From: Gemmatimonadota bacterium
Lineage (GTDB): Bacteria; Gemmatimonadota; Gemmatimonadetes; Gemmatimonadales; Gemmatimonadaceae
NCBI GenBank assembly: GCA_027622655.1
Contig: JAQBYI010000004.1
Coordinates: 17,043-81,042, forward strand
Direction of reading: 5' to 3'
DNA length: 64,000 bases
The stretch's first letter is position 1. Each line of letters starts with the position of its first letter. Of this stretch, positions 55,226 to 63,995 are shown piece by piece. The notes below the pieces were generated by a model, which saw only the letters and a list, made by a program, of their open reading frames with translations, did not search any database and was not told the DNA's origin. A program made the position numbers and the translations under genes.

Positions 55226-55372
55226 GACTCGCTCTGGACAGGGGGGAGGTTGGGGCGGCGCATCCGTCCGATCGGACGCGGCTCGTCGTGTCTGGAATCT
55301 AGCTTCCGGCTTGTCCCATCCCAACCGGGGAAGCCAGTCAGATTGTGCGCGCCGACGATAAACTCCTTTCCA

Positions 55373-56215
55373 ATGTCACGCCGATCTTACTTGCGGCGGC
55401 TAACCGCGTGGTGGGCGTTGGCCCTGACCGTCTCCGCTTGCAGCCCTACCCCACCCGTAGCCTGGGACCGCGAGCATCGCATGGCGGCCCTGATCGCGCC
55501 GGGAGCCACGATGGTGTTGGCCGATGGTGGTGTTCCGGCTGTGCAGTCGCCCTGGGCGCCGCTGCGCTGGCCCGACGACTCGGCCGCCTGCGAGGGGACG
55601 CAGGTCGCGATACGGTTGCTTGGCGATACGCTTCTGGCTGCGTGGTGGCGATCAGATTCGGCGCAGGCGCCGGAACTGCGAGTTGCGCGGTCGTCGAACG
55701 GAGGCATTCACTGGGATTCCGCTGGAACCGTTGGCGTTGCGCCACTGAGCCGGTCGGCATGCCGTCGCCCTCCGCCCGGGGTCGCGATGGATCGCGTCAG
55801 CGGGACAGTCTTTCTCGCCTACTTCGGAATGACCGCAGACAGCGCAGGAATCGTCGTCGGGCGATTGGTTTCCGGCGGGCCAGCTACGGCGCCCAGTGCC
55901 ACACCAACTGCCGTGCCCGCGGCCCTGGTTTCGCCCGGCGACGCGCCGAGAGCGGCCGCAATCGCCGTCGACGGCGATACGGTCGTCATAGCCTTTCAGG
56001 GTCAGGGTTCAGCCGATGGCTCGATATGGCTCGCGATTTCAACCGGCACCAGACACATTCCCGAGGTCGTCGGAGAAGTCAGTAATGGTGAAACAGCCGC
56101 GTTTGCACCGATGGTCGCTTTCGGGCAAGCTCGAGTGGCGGTGGCGTGGAATGTGGGACGCCGCGGGCCGGACGGACCTGCGGTCGTGGCGCGGGTTGGG
56201 CGAATCCGTCGATAG
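55373..56215 (+). CDS. Hypothetical lipoprotein with exo-sialidase-like repeats
   Basis: A signal sequence with lipobox (WWALALTVSACS) predicts an anchored lipoprotein. The mature part has strand-rich segments, including SSNGGIHWDSAG, which resembles the Asp-box (SxDxGxxW) of sialidase/BNR propellers, and repeated VSGTVFLAYFG and VDGDTVVIAFQG strands. With 280 residues it is too short for a full propeller and no catalytic residues are visible. It runs 41 bp ahead of the receiver-domain gene. Confidence 0.7.
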   Translation: MSRRSYLRRLTAWWALALTVSACSPTPPVAWDREHRMAALIAPGATMVLADGGVPAVQSPWAPLRWPDDSAACEGTQVAIRLLGDTLLAAWWRSDSAQAPELRVARSSNGGIHWDSAGTVGVAPLSRSACRRPPPGVAMDRVSGTVFLAYFGMTADSAGIVVGRLVSGGPATAPSATPTAVPAALVSPGDAPRAAAIAVDGDTVVIAFQGQGSADGSIWLAISTGTRHIPEVVGEVSNGETAAFAPMVAFGQARVAVAWNVGRRGPDGPAVVARVGRIRR

Positions 56216-56255
56216 TGTTCATAACGCGCACGCGCGCGGGAGGAATGGGCTTCAT

Positions 56256-56942
56256 ATGCACGTGATCATCGCAGACGACGATCCGACCATGCTGGCGCTG
56301 CTCCAAGTAGTTGTGGAGCAGGGCGGCCATGAGGTTGTCGCGGCCGTGCGCGATGGTGAAGCCGCATGGACGGCGTTCGAGGCCGAGCAGGTTCCGCTCA
56401 TCGTGCTCGACTGGGAAATGCCCCGGCTCGACGGCCTCGGCCTGTGCCGGCGGATTCGGGCGTCGGAAAACAGCGATCCGTTCCTCCTTGTTGTCACCGG
56501 CCGCAAGACCCGCGAAGACCTGCTCAACGCACTCGACGCCGGTGCGGACGATTACATGAGCAAGCCCGTGACGCCGGATGAGTTCGCCGCGAGGCTGCGC
56601 ATCGTGGAACGGCGCATCCAGATCACGGGCGCGCGTCGGCAGGCCGAAATCGAACTGCGTCGGGCCCGCTATCTCGCCGGAATCGGTGAGACTTCGCTCG
56701 CCCTTCAGCATGAGATCAATAATCCGCTCGCCGCAATGCTCTCGCACGCGGCGTTGCTCGAAGCCGGGATGGTGGAGGAGCACGAGAAAGAAGAGGCATT
56801 CGCGACCATCGTTGCGCAGGCGCGGCGGATTGGCGAGGTCGTGAAGCGACTTCGTCAGATCGACCAGCCCCGGTCGGTGGAGTATCTCGGCAACGCCCGA
56901 ATGCTTGACATCAATCCTGGTGGCGAGTCGAAGCCGAAGTGA
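56256..56942 (+). CDS. Receiver domain fused to a histidine-kinase dimerisation helix, no ATPase
   Basis: Residues 1-120 are a complete receiver: IIADDDPTML acid pocket, phospho-Asp in LIVLDWEMPRLDG, VVTGRKT and the conserved Lys in YMSKPVTPDEF. A helical linker leads to a DHp-like segment with an H-box (ALQHEINNPLAAMLSHAALLEAG). The helix hairpin ends at RLRQIDQP and the protein stops 25 residues later with no HATPase domain. It could be a phosphotransfer intermediate or a dimerising response regulator. ATG 56235 is an alternative start. The 3' end overlaps the nfo gene by 4 bp. Confidence 0.85.
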   Translation: MHVIIADDDPTMLALLQVVVEQGGHEVVAAVRDGEAAWTAFEAEQVPLIVLDWEMPRLDGLGLCRRIRASENSDPFLLVVTGRKTREDLLNALDAGADDYMSKPVTPDEFAARLRIVERRIQITGARRQAEIELRRARYLAGIGETSLALQHEINNPLAAMLSHAALLEAGMVEEHEKEEAFATIVAQARRIGEVVKRLRQIDQPRSVEYLGNARMLDINPGGESKPK

Positions 56943-57838
56943 GCGCACGCATCATCGGCGCGCATCCACCTGACGCCGGCGGCATGGTCATGGCCGTGCA
57001 GCGCGCGGCGGCGACGAAGATGGACGCCATGCAGCTCTTCACGGCGAAGCCAACGTTCTACAACGAGAAGGTGTCGGCGAAGCCAGAGCGGATCGCCGCA
57101 TTTCGCGACGCGCTGGTCGCCGCCGGGATCGACGCTTGCCACGTGCTCGTGCACGGCGCGTACGTGCTGAACACGGCGTCTGCCGAACCGGAGAAAGCCG
57201 CGCGAGCCCGCAGCGGTCTTGCCAAGGAGTTCGAACGATCCACGGCATACGGAGTCGGCGCGTGCTGCTTCCATCCTGGGTCAGCCGGTGACGGCGACCC
57301 GGGGGAAGCGTGCGATAGGGTGGGCGACGCCATCGTATTCGCGATTGAAGCGGTACCCGAAACCGATGCACACACCCGTGTACTGATCGAGAACACAGCC
57401 GGAGCAGGACGCACGATGGGCCGTTCGGCGGAAGAGCTTGCCCGCATGCTGGCGCGCGTTCCCGCCGCGCTGCGCGCACGCACCGGGTACGGCCTGGATA
57501 CGTGCCACCTCTTCGCCAGCGGCCACGACATTGCGTCGTCGTGCGAGTCGCAACGCGCCGTACTCGACCACTATGAACAAATAATCGGTGAGCGACCTGC
57601 GTTTCTTCACATGAACGACAGCCAGCACCCGCTCGGATCAAACAAGGATCGTCACGCCTGTGTCGGTGACGGCGCAATAGGTGTCGAGCCGTTCCGTTGG
57701 CTGCTCGCCGACGAGCGATCCGAGGGGATTCCGCTCGTTCTCGAGACGCCGCAGGAACGCAAAACCGTAGCCGAAGATGACGCGTCGGCCGACCCAGCCG
57801 ACGTGAGAATGGTGGAGTTATTGCGGTCGTTGTGCTGA
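56939..57838 (+). CDS. nfo: Deoxyribonuclease IV (AP endonuclease)
   Basis: A TIM-barrel, three-zinc AP endonuclease: VQRAAATKMDAMQLFTAKPT, HVLVHGAYVLNTAS, CFHPGSAGDG, VLIENTAGAGRTMG, YGLDTCHLFASGHD, FLHMNDSQHPLGSNKDRHACVGDGAIG and a closing LVLETPQE. These give the metal-binding His, Glu and Asp residues. It cuts abasic sites in base excision repair. The GTG start lies inside the stop of the receiver gene, an unusual partner for a repair enzyme. Length 299 is normal. Confidence 0.9.
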   Translation: MSARIIGAHPPDAGGMVMAVQRAAATKMDAMQLFTAKPTFYNEKVSAKPERIAAFRDALVAAGIDACHVLVHGAYVLNTASAEPEKAARARSGLAKEFERSTAYGVGACCFHPGSAGDGDPGEACDRVGDAIVFAIEAVPETDAHTRVLIENTAGAGRTMGRSAEELARMLARVPAALRARTGYGLDTCHLFASGHDIASSCESQRAVLDHYEQIIGERPAFLHMNDSQHPLGSNKDRHACVGDGAIGVEPFRWLLADERSEGIPLVLETPQERKTVAEDDASADPADVRMVELLRSLC

Positions 57839-57953
57839 CGCCAGAGGGGAGCAGCCTATTGCGCTCTCTGAGAGGCGTTGTAGTTTCGAGACAGCAGTCC
57901 GAGATTTCCAGAGGGAAACCGGGTTCCTTCCATCATTCTCAAGGAGTTGTTCT

Positions 57954-58244
57954 ATGGCCGCAAAGACAAAGGCCAAGGCAAAGGCAAAGCGCAAGCCGAA
58001 CGCGGCATTCATGAAGCCTGTGAAGCCGGATGAAAAGCTCGCAATGGTTGTTGGCGCAGCGCCACTGCCGCGTACCGAGCTGACGAAGAAGCTGTGGCAG
58101 TACATCAAGAAGCATGGCCTGCAGGACAAGAAGAACCGACGCATGATCAACGCGGATGCCAACCTGAAGGCCGTGTTCAACGGCAAGACTCAGGTGAACA
58201 TGTTTGCGATGACGGCGCTCGTCGCCAAGCACGTCACCAAGTAG
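57954..58244 (+). CDS. SWIB/MDM2-domain protein
   Basis: This 96-residue protein has a lysine-rich tail at the N-terminus (AAKTKAKAKAKRKP) and a single SWIB domain (PLPRTELTKKLWQYIKKHGL, NRRMINADANLKAVF, VNMFAMTALVAKHV). Small SWIB proteins are common in bacteria of several phyla, probably as DNA-associated factors. It has a clear own terminator and a 115-bp upstream region, so it appears monocistronic. Confidence 0.9.
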   Translation: MAAKTKAKAKAKRKPNAAFMKPVKPDEKLAMVVGAAPLPRTELTKKLWQYIKKHGLQDKKNRRMINADANLKAVFNGKTQVNMFAMTALVAKHVTK

Positions 58245-58267
58245 TCTCGGCAAGTCGTACCGTACGC

Positions 58268-58302
58268 GAAGGGGACGCGTCCACAGAGGACGCGCCCCCT
58301 TC
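58268..58302 (+). terminator. Terminator of the SWIB gene
   Basis: GAAGGGG-A-CGCGTCC, loop ACAGA, GGACGCG-C-CCCCTTC forms a long GC-rich stem with one mismatch, 24 nt after the stop. A T-rich GTGCGTTTCG follows, so the U-tract is weak. Confidence 0.75.
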
Positions 58303-58407
58303 GTGCGTTTCGCCCTTGCCCGTGCGCGGTCGTTGCCCAGATTCCGATGACGCACGGGACGGATAGGCTCTATCGAACCGGGCATCACCTCAGCAGATCA
58401 GACGGAC

Positions 58408-59235
58408 GTGGCCACTCGAAAATCGTCGGGCAAGGAAAACGCAGGCGGGCGAAAGGGATCTGTCGCTGCCGCGCGCAATGGCTCGGGCGGCCCGAAGGGA
58501 GCAGGCACGTCGTCGCGAAAGCTGTGGGATGGATTCAAGTCCATCGCCGGCACCATCGCGATTTTTCTCGTGCTCCGCACGTTCCTGATCGAGGCGTACC
58601 GCATTCCGTCGGGAAGCATGATTCCCGCGCTCCTCGTGGGCGACTGGCTCTTCGTCAACAAGCTGCGGTACGGACCGCACGTCCCATTTACCGACTACAA
58701 CCTCCCGGGCTACGCCGAGCCGCAGCGCGGTGAAGTCGTGGTGTTCGAGTCGCCGCTCCAGGCCGACGAAGTCGCCATTGGAAACGATGGAACGCCAACG
58801 CTGGTGAAACGGTTGGTCGGACTCCCCGGCGACACCATCTACATGCGCGATGCCATGCTATACGTGGACGGGGTCGCGCAAAAACTCGGCTATACGTCAG
58901 CCGAGCAGACGCTCGGCGACGGCAGCGAGACCCATCCGCTCTTCGACTGGCAACACCGGTTTGAGGTGGCGAACACACGGTTTGGGGAACCGCCCGCGCA
59001 GCCGACGCACGACAACTGGGGGCCGCTGGTCATTCCGCCGGAACGATTCTTCATGATGGGCGACAATCGGTACGACTCCAAGGACGGGCGCTATTGGGGA
59101 CTCGTGCCACGAAAGAATGTCCGTGGGCGTCCGATGTTCGTGTACTACTCATATGTGACGGCTATGGAGAGCGATCGCCCGGCCAGCTTCATCACGGACA
59201 TCCGCTGGGGTCGGCTCGGACACTGGATCCGGTAG
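58408..59235 (+). CDS. lepB: Signal peptidase I
   Basis: The Ser-Lys protease is clear: one membrane helix near residues 45-62 (SIAGTIAIFLVLRTFL), then catalytic S70 in YRIPSGSMIPALLVGDWLFV, K134 in TLVKRLVGLPGDTIY, and the MMGDNRYDSKDGRYWGLVP box. A basic, Gly/Ser-rich cytoplasmic tail of about 40 residues precedes the helix. It cleaves signal peptides on the outer face of the membrane. Length 275 is typical for the single-helix type. The start is GTG. Confidence 0.94.
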   Translation: MATRKSSGKENAGGRKGSVAAARNGSGGPKGAGTSSRKLWDGFKSIAGTIAIFLVLRTFLIEAYRIPSGSMIPALLVGDWLFVNKLRYGPHVPFTDYNLPGYAEPQRGEVVVFESPLQADEVAIGNDGTPTLVKRLVGLPGDTIYMRDAMLYVDGVAQKLGYTSAEQTLGDGSETHPLFDWQHRFEVANTRFGEPPAQPTHDNWGPLVIPPERFFMMGDNRYDSKDGRYWGLVPRKNVRGRPMFVYYSYVTAMESDRPASFITDIRWGRLGHWIR

Positions 59236-59268
59236 CCGGCAACACCGCTGAACCCGGCCGCAGGGGGC

Positions 59269-59309
59269 AACCGATAGCCGTCGGCCGTCAACCGCATGCC
59301 GTCAACTCG
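59269..59309. repeat. Intergenic palindromic repeat, copy 4 (inverted)
   Basis: AACCGATAGCCGTCGGCCG with TCAACCGCATGCCGTCAAC is the reverse complement of copy 1 at most positions. It lies between lepB and the RidA gene and ends 15 bp before the RidA ribosome-binding site. Confidence 0.75.
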
Positions 59310-59333
59310 CCTTTGTCACCTCTCGGAGGTCCC

Positions 59334-59771
59334 GTGCGCCGTCTCGCGATCGTCCTCGCCCTGCTCGTTCCGGCATCCCTCGCAGCGCAGCAACCGGAGT
59401 TTCTTCACCCGTACGGTCCGCCAACCCGGCCATTCTCGCCGGCAGTGCGCGTGGGCAACGTCCTCTATCTCGCCGGGCAGATCGGAACCCCGCCGGATGC
59501 CGGTGGCGGCGTCGTGGCGGGCGGGATTGAGGCGGAAACGCGTCAGACGATGAACAACATCAAGGACGTGCTCGAGAAGACAGGATCGGACATGGACCAC
59601 GTGGTGAAGTGCACAGTCTTCATGGCCGACATGAAAGAGTGGGATGCGATGAACGCCGTGTACCGAACGTTCTTCAGGAATGGGAACTTTCCGGCCCGCA
59701 GTGCGTTCGGTTCCACGGGCCTCGCGCTGAATGCGCGCGTAGAAGTCGAGTGCATCGCCACGCTGAAGTAA
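59334..59771 (+). CDS. Secreted RidA/YjgF-family protein
   Basis: A signal peptide (RRLAIVLALLVPASLAAQQ) is followed by a complete RidA domain: PFSPAVRVGNVLYLAGQIG, TRQTMNNIKDVLEKTGSDMD, KCTVFMADMKEWDAMNAVYRTFF and the PARSAFGSTGLALNARVEVE end, which includes the conserved Arg that binds the imine substrate. Cytoplasmic RidA deaminates reactive enamine/imine intermediates; a role outside the cytoplasm is unknown. GTG 59334 has GGAGG four bases upstream. The next gene starts 11 bp downstream. Confidence 0.9.
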   Translation: MRRLAIVLALLVPASLAAQQPEFLHPYGPPTRPFSPAVRVGNVLYLAGQIGTPPDAGGGVVAGGIEAETRQTMNNIKDVLEKTGSDMDHVVKCTVFMADMKEWDAMNAVYRTFFRNGNFPARSAFGSTGLALNARVEVECIATLK

Positions 59772-59782
59772 GGTCGATCGGG

Positions 59783-60874
59783 GTGAGCGCCGTCACGCTA
59801 TTCGGCGCCGCAGCGATCGCGGCTCAGTTTGCCATTCCCGCGACAGCTCCGGCGCAAGGTGCAGCGCAAGGTGCAGCGCAAGGTGCAGCGCAGGGTGCTC
59901 CGCAGCGCAACGGGACGGTGGTGACCGACACGCTCTGGTCACAGGCGCTCGGTGCGAGCAAGTCGCTGGTGGTGTACCTGCCACCGTCATACGGTGTGGA
60001 GTCAACGCGCCGCTATCCGGTCGCCTACTACCTGCACGGCGCCACTGGCGACGAGACGAACTGGACGAAGCTGGGAAGAGTCGCGGAGGTGATGGACTCG
60101 CTCGTGGCCGCCGGGATGCCCGAGATGATCGTCGCGATGCCGGACGGTGATGCGTACTCGTACTACACGACGTACAACGTCCTGCTGACTGCCGCGGGGT
60201 GCCGGGGCCTGATGGTACCGACCGGCGGTTCCGCCGAGCGAGACTGCGTCGCGTGGCCGCACTACGATGACTACATCGTGTACGACGTCGTTCGCCACGT
60301 GGACACGAAGTACCGAACAATGTCGACCCGGGCGCGCCGCGCGATCGCAGGCCTGTCTATGGGTGGCTACGGCGCAATCACGTTGGCGCTCCAATACCCG
60401 ACCACGTTCGCCGCCGCCGCATCGCATTCCGGAGTGCTGTGGCCGGTCGAACGAGCGCCGTTCTCAAGGCCACTCACTCGTTCAGTGGCGGACTCCACCA
60501 GTTTCGCGCGTGCCACGGAGCGGTCGGCTCCCCGGTTGCGAGTCGTGTTCGGAGCCGACAGCGCCAGTTGGTATGCGCGCGATCCGGCGTCCATCGCCAC
60601 GCGGCTCGTGGCTGCCGGAACGCTGCTGCCCGCGCTTTACGTGGATGCCGGAGCCCAGGACGTTTATACGCCGGAAAGTCGTGCGTTTGTTGCGGCGGTG
60701 TCGGCGCGCGCCGTGACCGTCGAATATCACGAGTGGCCGGGTGCGCACACCTGGGACTACTGGCGTGCCCACGTCGGCGAGAGTCTCGCATGGATAGCCG
60801 CAAGGATCAATGGCCCGGGAACCCTCCCGGCTACCCGCCCGGGTTCCGGTCCCGATGCCGGGTCGCCGCGCTGA
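59783..60874 (+). CDS. Secreted esterase (alpha/beta hydrolase, esterase-D type)
   Basis: After a short signal segment comes a repeat-encoded linker (QGAAQGAAQGAAQG from a 12-bp unit at 59852-59899). The alpha/beta-hydrolase core follows: SLVVYLPPSYG, RYPVAYYLHGATGDETNW, the nucleophile in AIAGLSMGGYGAITLALQYP, the acid in YVDAGAQDVYTPESR and the His in EWPGAHTWDYW. This is the putative esterase/S-formylglutathione hydrolase-like group, whose secreted members hydrolyse acyl or feruloyl esters. GTG start; it follows the RidA gene closely. Confidence 0.87.
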   Translation: MSAVTLFGAAAIAAQFAIPATAPAQGAAQGAAQGAAQGAPQRNGTVVTDTLWSQALGASKSLVVYLPPSYGVESTRRYPVAYYLHGATGDETNWTKLGRVAEVMDSLVAAGMPEMIVAMPDGDAYSYYTTYNVLLTAAGCRGLMVPTGGSAERDCVAWPHYDDYIVYDVVRHVDTKYRTMSTRARRAIAGLSMGGYGAITLALQYPTTFAAAASHSGVLWPVERAPFSRPLTRSVADSTSFARATERSAPRLRVVFGADSASWYARDPASIATRLVAAGTLLPALYVDAGAQDVYTPESRAFVAAVSARAVTVEYHEWPGAHTWDYWRAHVGESLAWIAARINGPGTLPATRPGSGPDAGSPR

Positions 60875-60957
60875 TCACAGTGGCACCCTGAACGATGCGT
60901 TGCGATCGTGCATCTGTATTCATGACTCTGGCGCGCTGACGGCGTAGCTTTACCGCG

Positions 60958-61527
60958 ATGATGGAGTTCTTTCCGAGACAATCGATTGCCTGGCGAATCG
61001 AGCAACCGCACGCGCTGAGGCGGATGACGATCTCGCTTCCAGCTATGGCGCTCGTCACGGGAATCGTGGTGCGCCTTTGGCGATCGTATGTACTCACCCA
61101 CGGCGCGCCCGACAGCTGGGCGTGGGTGGGCGGCACCTTCCTGGCCGGCGCCTCGTTCCTGTTTCTGATGTGCGCGGTACACCTCGCCAACTTCACGTTG
61201 CGCAGCTGGACGTGGCGCGCCCCGTTGTTCTCCATACTCGAAGCCGGCACCGAAATTGGAATGAGCCTCGTGCTCACCGCGCTGAGTCTCGAGCCGCTTG
61301 GCGCCGACAAGGCGGAACTCTCCGACTGGCTGCCGACCGCTATTCGCGTCCTGTTCTCGCGCCTCGTGGGCATCGTGATTTTTGCGGCGGTGCTTGCCGT
61401 CGTCGTCTCGGTGCTTCGTCGCATCATCCTCGCAGCCGACCACCGCTCAAGCACCGTGGCCGCGGTACACCGCGGCACTACGGAAAACTCGGCAGCCGCC
61501 GAACCCGCAAAGGGAGCAGACCAATGA
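60958..61527 (+). CDS. Hypothetical membrane protein, four helices
   Basis: I do not recognise a family. The 189 residues have about four membrane segments (MALVTGIVVRLW, TFLAGASFLFLMCAVHLANF, GTEIGMSLVLTALSL, FSRLVGIVIFAAVLAVVVSVL) and a polar tail after position 160. The stop overlaps the start of the M24 peptidase by 4 bp, so the two are coupled. ATG ATG at 60958 gives two possible starts. Confidence 0.75.
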   Translation: MMEFFPRQSIAWRIEQPHALRRMTISLPAMALVTGIVVRLWRSYVLTHGAPDSWAWVGGTFLAGASFLFLMCAVHLANFTLRSWTWRAPLFSILEAGTEIGMSLVLTALSLEPLGADKAELSDWLPTAIRVLFSRLVGIVIFAAVLAVVVSVLRRIILAADHRSSTVAAVHRGTTENSAAAEPAKGADQ

Positions 61528-63032
61528 ATCGATTCCTGCGTTCGCGCACTCCGCTCACAGCCGTTTCCGGCGCGCGCGCGCCTCGAAGGACCGTACTGGC
61601 CCTCGTAGTTGTCGCCGCGTTTGTCGGTGCGCCCCTGCTTGGCGGCGCGCGATCCACGGTGGCCGCGCAGGACACGCAGCGACGTACCGAAGTGCCGGTG
61701 ACACGAGCACAAACGGCTGCGATTCGCCCGTTTGGCACGCAGCGTGAGATCGCCGCCATGCAGCATCTGTGGCTTGGGAAGCGGCTCGACACATTCGTGC
61801 CGGGGCTGATGCGGAAGTACGGGGTCGATTTCTGGGTGATCCCGATGCGCGAGTACAACGAAGATCCGCTCTTCTCGTCAATCACCGCGCCCGAGACGAT
61901 GGCTGCACGCCGCCGCACCATCTACGTGTTCGTCGACACATGCGCCGCGGCCAACACCCCGCCGGCAGCCAGTTGCATTGAGCGAATTGCGCTCGGAGGT
62001 ACATCCCAGGGCGGCGTCTGGGAGGCACGGCGGTCCACGATTGCGGTTGAGGCCGCAGTGGGCGGGCGGCAGGCGGAGCTCTGGGGTGACGCCCAATGGC
62101 AGGTACTGAAGCAGCTCGTCGAGGAAAAGAAGCCGAAGGTGATCGGGATCAATCGCTCCCGGATATTCGCGTTCAGCGACGGACTGTCGAGCGGCGAACT
62201 GCAGGGCATGAGCGAGGCGCTTGGCGCCACGTGGACCAGCCGGTTCAAGGGCGCCGAGGGCCTTCCGGTGGACTTGGTGGCCGCTCGACTCCCCGAGGAA
62301 GAAGCGTTCTTCGCGAAGATGACCGAGCACGTTTGGGCGATGACACAGGAGATGTTCTCGAATCGCGTAATCGTTCCCGGAAAGACGACGTCAAGCGAGC
62401 TCGTCTGGTGGTGGCGCCAGCGCGTGGCCGATCAGGGCCTCGACACCTGGTTCCAGCCCAGCATAGGAGTGCAGCGAAAAGGCGCGACGTCGGAAGAGAT
62501 CGGCGATGATCCGGTGATCATGCGGGGTGACGTGCTGCACTGTGACGTCGGAATCACGGTGGCGCGCCTCAACACCGACACGCAGCACAACGCGTATGTG
62601 CTCCTTCCGGGGGAGACCGACGCGCCGGCCGGGCTCAGGCGCGCGCTGGCGAACGCGAACGCGATGCAGGACTTTGCCATGGATGAGATTCGTCCCGGCC
62701 GCACGGGAAACGAGATTCTGAAGTCGGTGCTCGATCGCATGCGCGCCGCCGGAATCAACGGCACCATGTACTCACACCCAATCGGGATCAACGGTCACGG
62801 CGCCGGCCCGCTGATCGGGCTCTGGGACTATCAGGACGGCGTTCCCGGGCGCGGTGACGCGAAGGTCATTCCATCAATGTGGTTTTCCATCGAGTTGCAG
62901 GCGACCACCGCGGTTCCGGAATGGGGTGGCCAGCCCGTGCGGATGGCGCAGGAAGAGGACATGATCATTGGCAGCGACGGGCGGCCACGTTGGGCCCTCC
63001 GGCGCCAGGACAAGCTGTTTCTGGTGAGGTAA
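61524..63032 (+). CDS. Secreted M24-family (Xaa-Pro type) metallopeptidase
   Basis: A signal peptide/anchor (TVLALVVVAAFVGAPLLGG) leads to a creatinase-like N-domain (HLWLGKRLDTFVPGLMRKYG, VDFWVIPMREYNEDPLFSS). The M24 pita-bread domain follows with metal ligands in HCDVGITVARLNTDTQH (two Asp), HPIGINGHGAGPLIG (His), FSIELQATT (Glu) and AQEEDM (Glu). It should cut dipeptides or Xaa-Pro peptides in the periplasm. It is coupled to the upstream membrane gene, and the next gene starts 4 bp after its stop. Confidence 0.88.
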   Translation: MNRFLRSRTPLTAVSGARAPRRTVLALVVVAAFVGAPLLGGARSTVAAQDTQRRTEVPVTRAQTAAIRPFGTQREIAAMQHLWLGKRLDTFVPGLMRKYGVDFWVIPMREYNEDPLFSSITAPETMAARRRTIYVFVDTCAAANTPPAASCIERIALGGTSQGGVWEARRSTIAVEAAVGGRQAELWGDAQWQVLKQLVEEKKPKVIGINRSRIFAFSDGLSSGELQGMSEALGATWTSRFKGAEGLPVDLVAARLPEEEAFFAKMTEHVWAMTQEMFSNRVIVPGKTTSSELVWWWRQRVADQGLDTWFQPSIGVQRKGATSEEIGDDPVIMRGDVLHCDVGITVARLNTDTQHNAYVLLPGETDAPAGLRRALANANAMQDFAMDEIRPGRTGNEILKSVLDRMRAAGINGTMYSHPIGINGHGAGPLIGLWDYQDGVPGRGDAKVIPSMWFSIELQATTAVPEWGGQPVRMAQEEDMIIGSDGRPRWALRRQDKLFLVR

Positions 63033-63036
63033 CGCG

Positions 63037-63417
63037 ATGAAAAAAGGCAACAAGGAACTGCTCATAGTCGGCGATCGGGTGCTCATTCGCGTAGAAGATG
63101 GTGAAGAGCGCTCGAAAGTCGGGCTCTATCTGCCGGCAACCGCGGTGGATAACCAGGCGGTGCAGGGCGGAACGATCGTTGCGACCGGGCCCGGCCAGGC
63201 GCTCCCGTCAGTCGAGGAACACCTCGACGAGCCGTGGAAGATCACCGGCAGCAAGGATACCCGCTATGTTCCGATGCAAGCGCATGTAGGTGACTTCGCA
63301 CTCTTTTTTCGGAAAGCGGCCGTTGAGATTACCTTCGAGTCCGAGGTTTTTCTCGTAGTGCCTCAGGCGGCCATTCTCGCGCTTGCACGAGAGCCGCGGA
63401 AGAAATCGCAGTTCTGA
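63037..63417 (+). CDS. Chaperonin-10-like protein
   Basis: The 126-residue protein has the Cpn10 strand pattern: LLIVGDRVLIRVED with GLYLPATAVDNQAVQGGTIVATGPG, then VGDFALFFRKAAVEITFESEVFLVVPQAAILAL. GroES is about 95 residues; the extra here is a central insert (PSVEEHLDEPWKITGSKDTRY) and a basic tail (REPRKKSQF). No groEL is adjacent, so it may be a divergent paralogue rather than the housekeeping GroES. It starts 4 bp after the peptidase stop. Confidence 0.75.
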   Translation: MKKGNKELLIVGDRVLIRVEDGEERSKVGLYLPATAVDNQAVQGGTIVATGPGQALPSVEEHLDEPWKITGSKDTRYVPMQAHVGDFALFFRKAAVEITFESEVFLVVPQAAILALAREPRKKSQF

Positions 63418-63474
63418 TCACACGAACCCGCCGGCATGATGTGCCGGTCTGCGCAATGCAAAGGAGAGCAGTCG

Positions 63475-63909
63475 ATGATGTATGATGAGCGTTTCATTAC
63501 GCCAATGCGCCAGGAACTCACGCAATTGGGCGTCGAGGAACTTCGTACGGCAGCCGACGTCGATGCCAAGGTCGCGAACGTGGCCGGCACAACTCTGCTG
63601 GTGGTGAACTCGATGTGTGGATGCGCGGCGCGTAACGCACGTCCGGCCGTGGCGTCGGCGCTTCAGCACGCCACCAAGCCCGACCACCTGTACACGGTTT
63701 TTGCCGGACAGGATCCGGACGCGACGCGTCGGGCACGCGAGTTCATGACTGGATATCAGCCGAGTTCGCCGTCCATTGCATTGCTGAAGGATGGCAAGCC
63801 CGTGTTCATGCTTGAGCGGTTTCAGATTGAGGGGAGGTCGGCTCAGGAGATTTCTGCCGATCTCGTCGCCGCGTTCGATGCGCACTGCAGCACCGCTGTT
63901 GCGAACTGA
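63475..63909 (+). CDS. Bacilliredoxin (BrxA/BrxB family)
   Basis: The 144-residue thioredoxin-fold protein has the family's CGC active site at C48-G-C50 (VVNSMCGCAARNARPAVASAL) and the conserved RAREFMTGYQPSSPSIALLKDGK segment. Bacilliredoxins remove bacillithiol from S-thiolated proteins, which suggests this organism makes bacillithiol. AAGGAG lies eight bases before ATG 63475; an adjacent second ATG could also serve. Confidence 0.93.
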   Translation: MMYDERFITPMRQELTQLGVEELRTAADVDAKVANVAGTTLLVVNSMCGCAARNARPAVASALQHATKPDHLYTVFAGQDPDATRRAREFMTGYQPSSPSIALLKDGKPVFMLERFQIEGRSAQEISADLVAAFDAHCSTAVAN

Positions 63910-63995
63910 CGAAAGACGCGACTAACGCGCGACTGTTCTGCCTCAGTTGAAATGTGACTCCTACGCGCTCCATTCTTTGGAGCAAGGAGGAGTAC

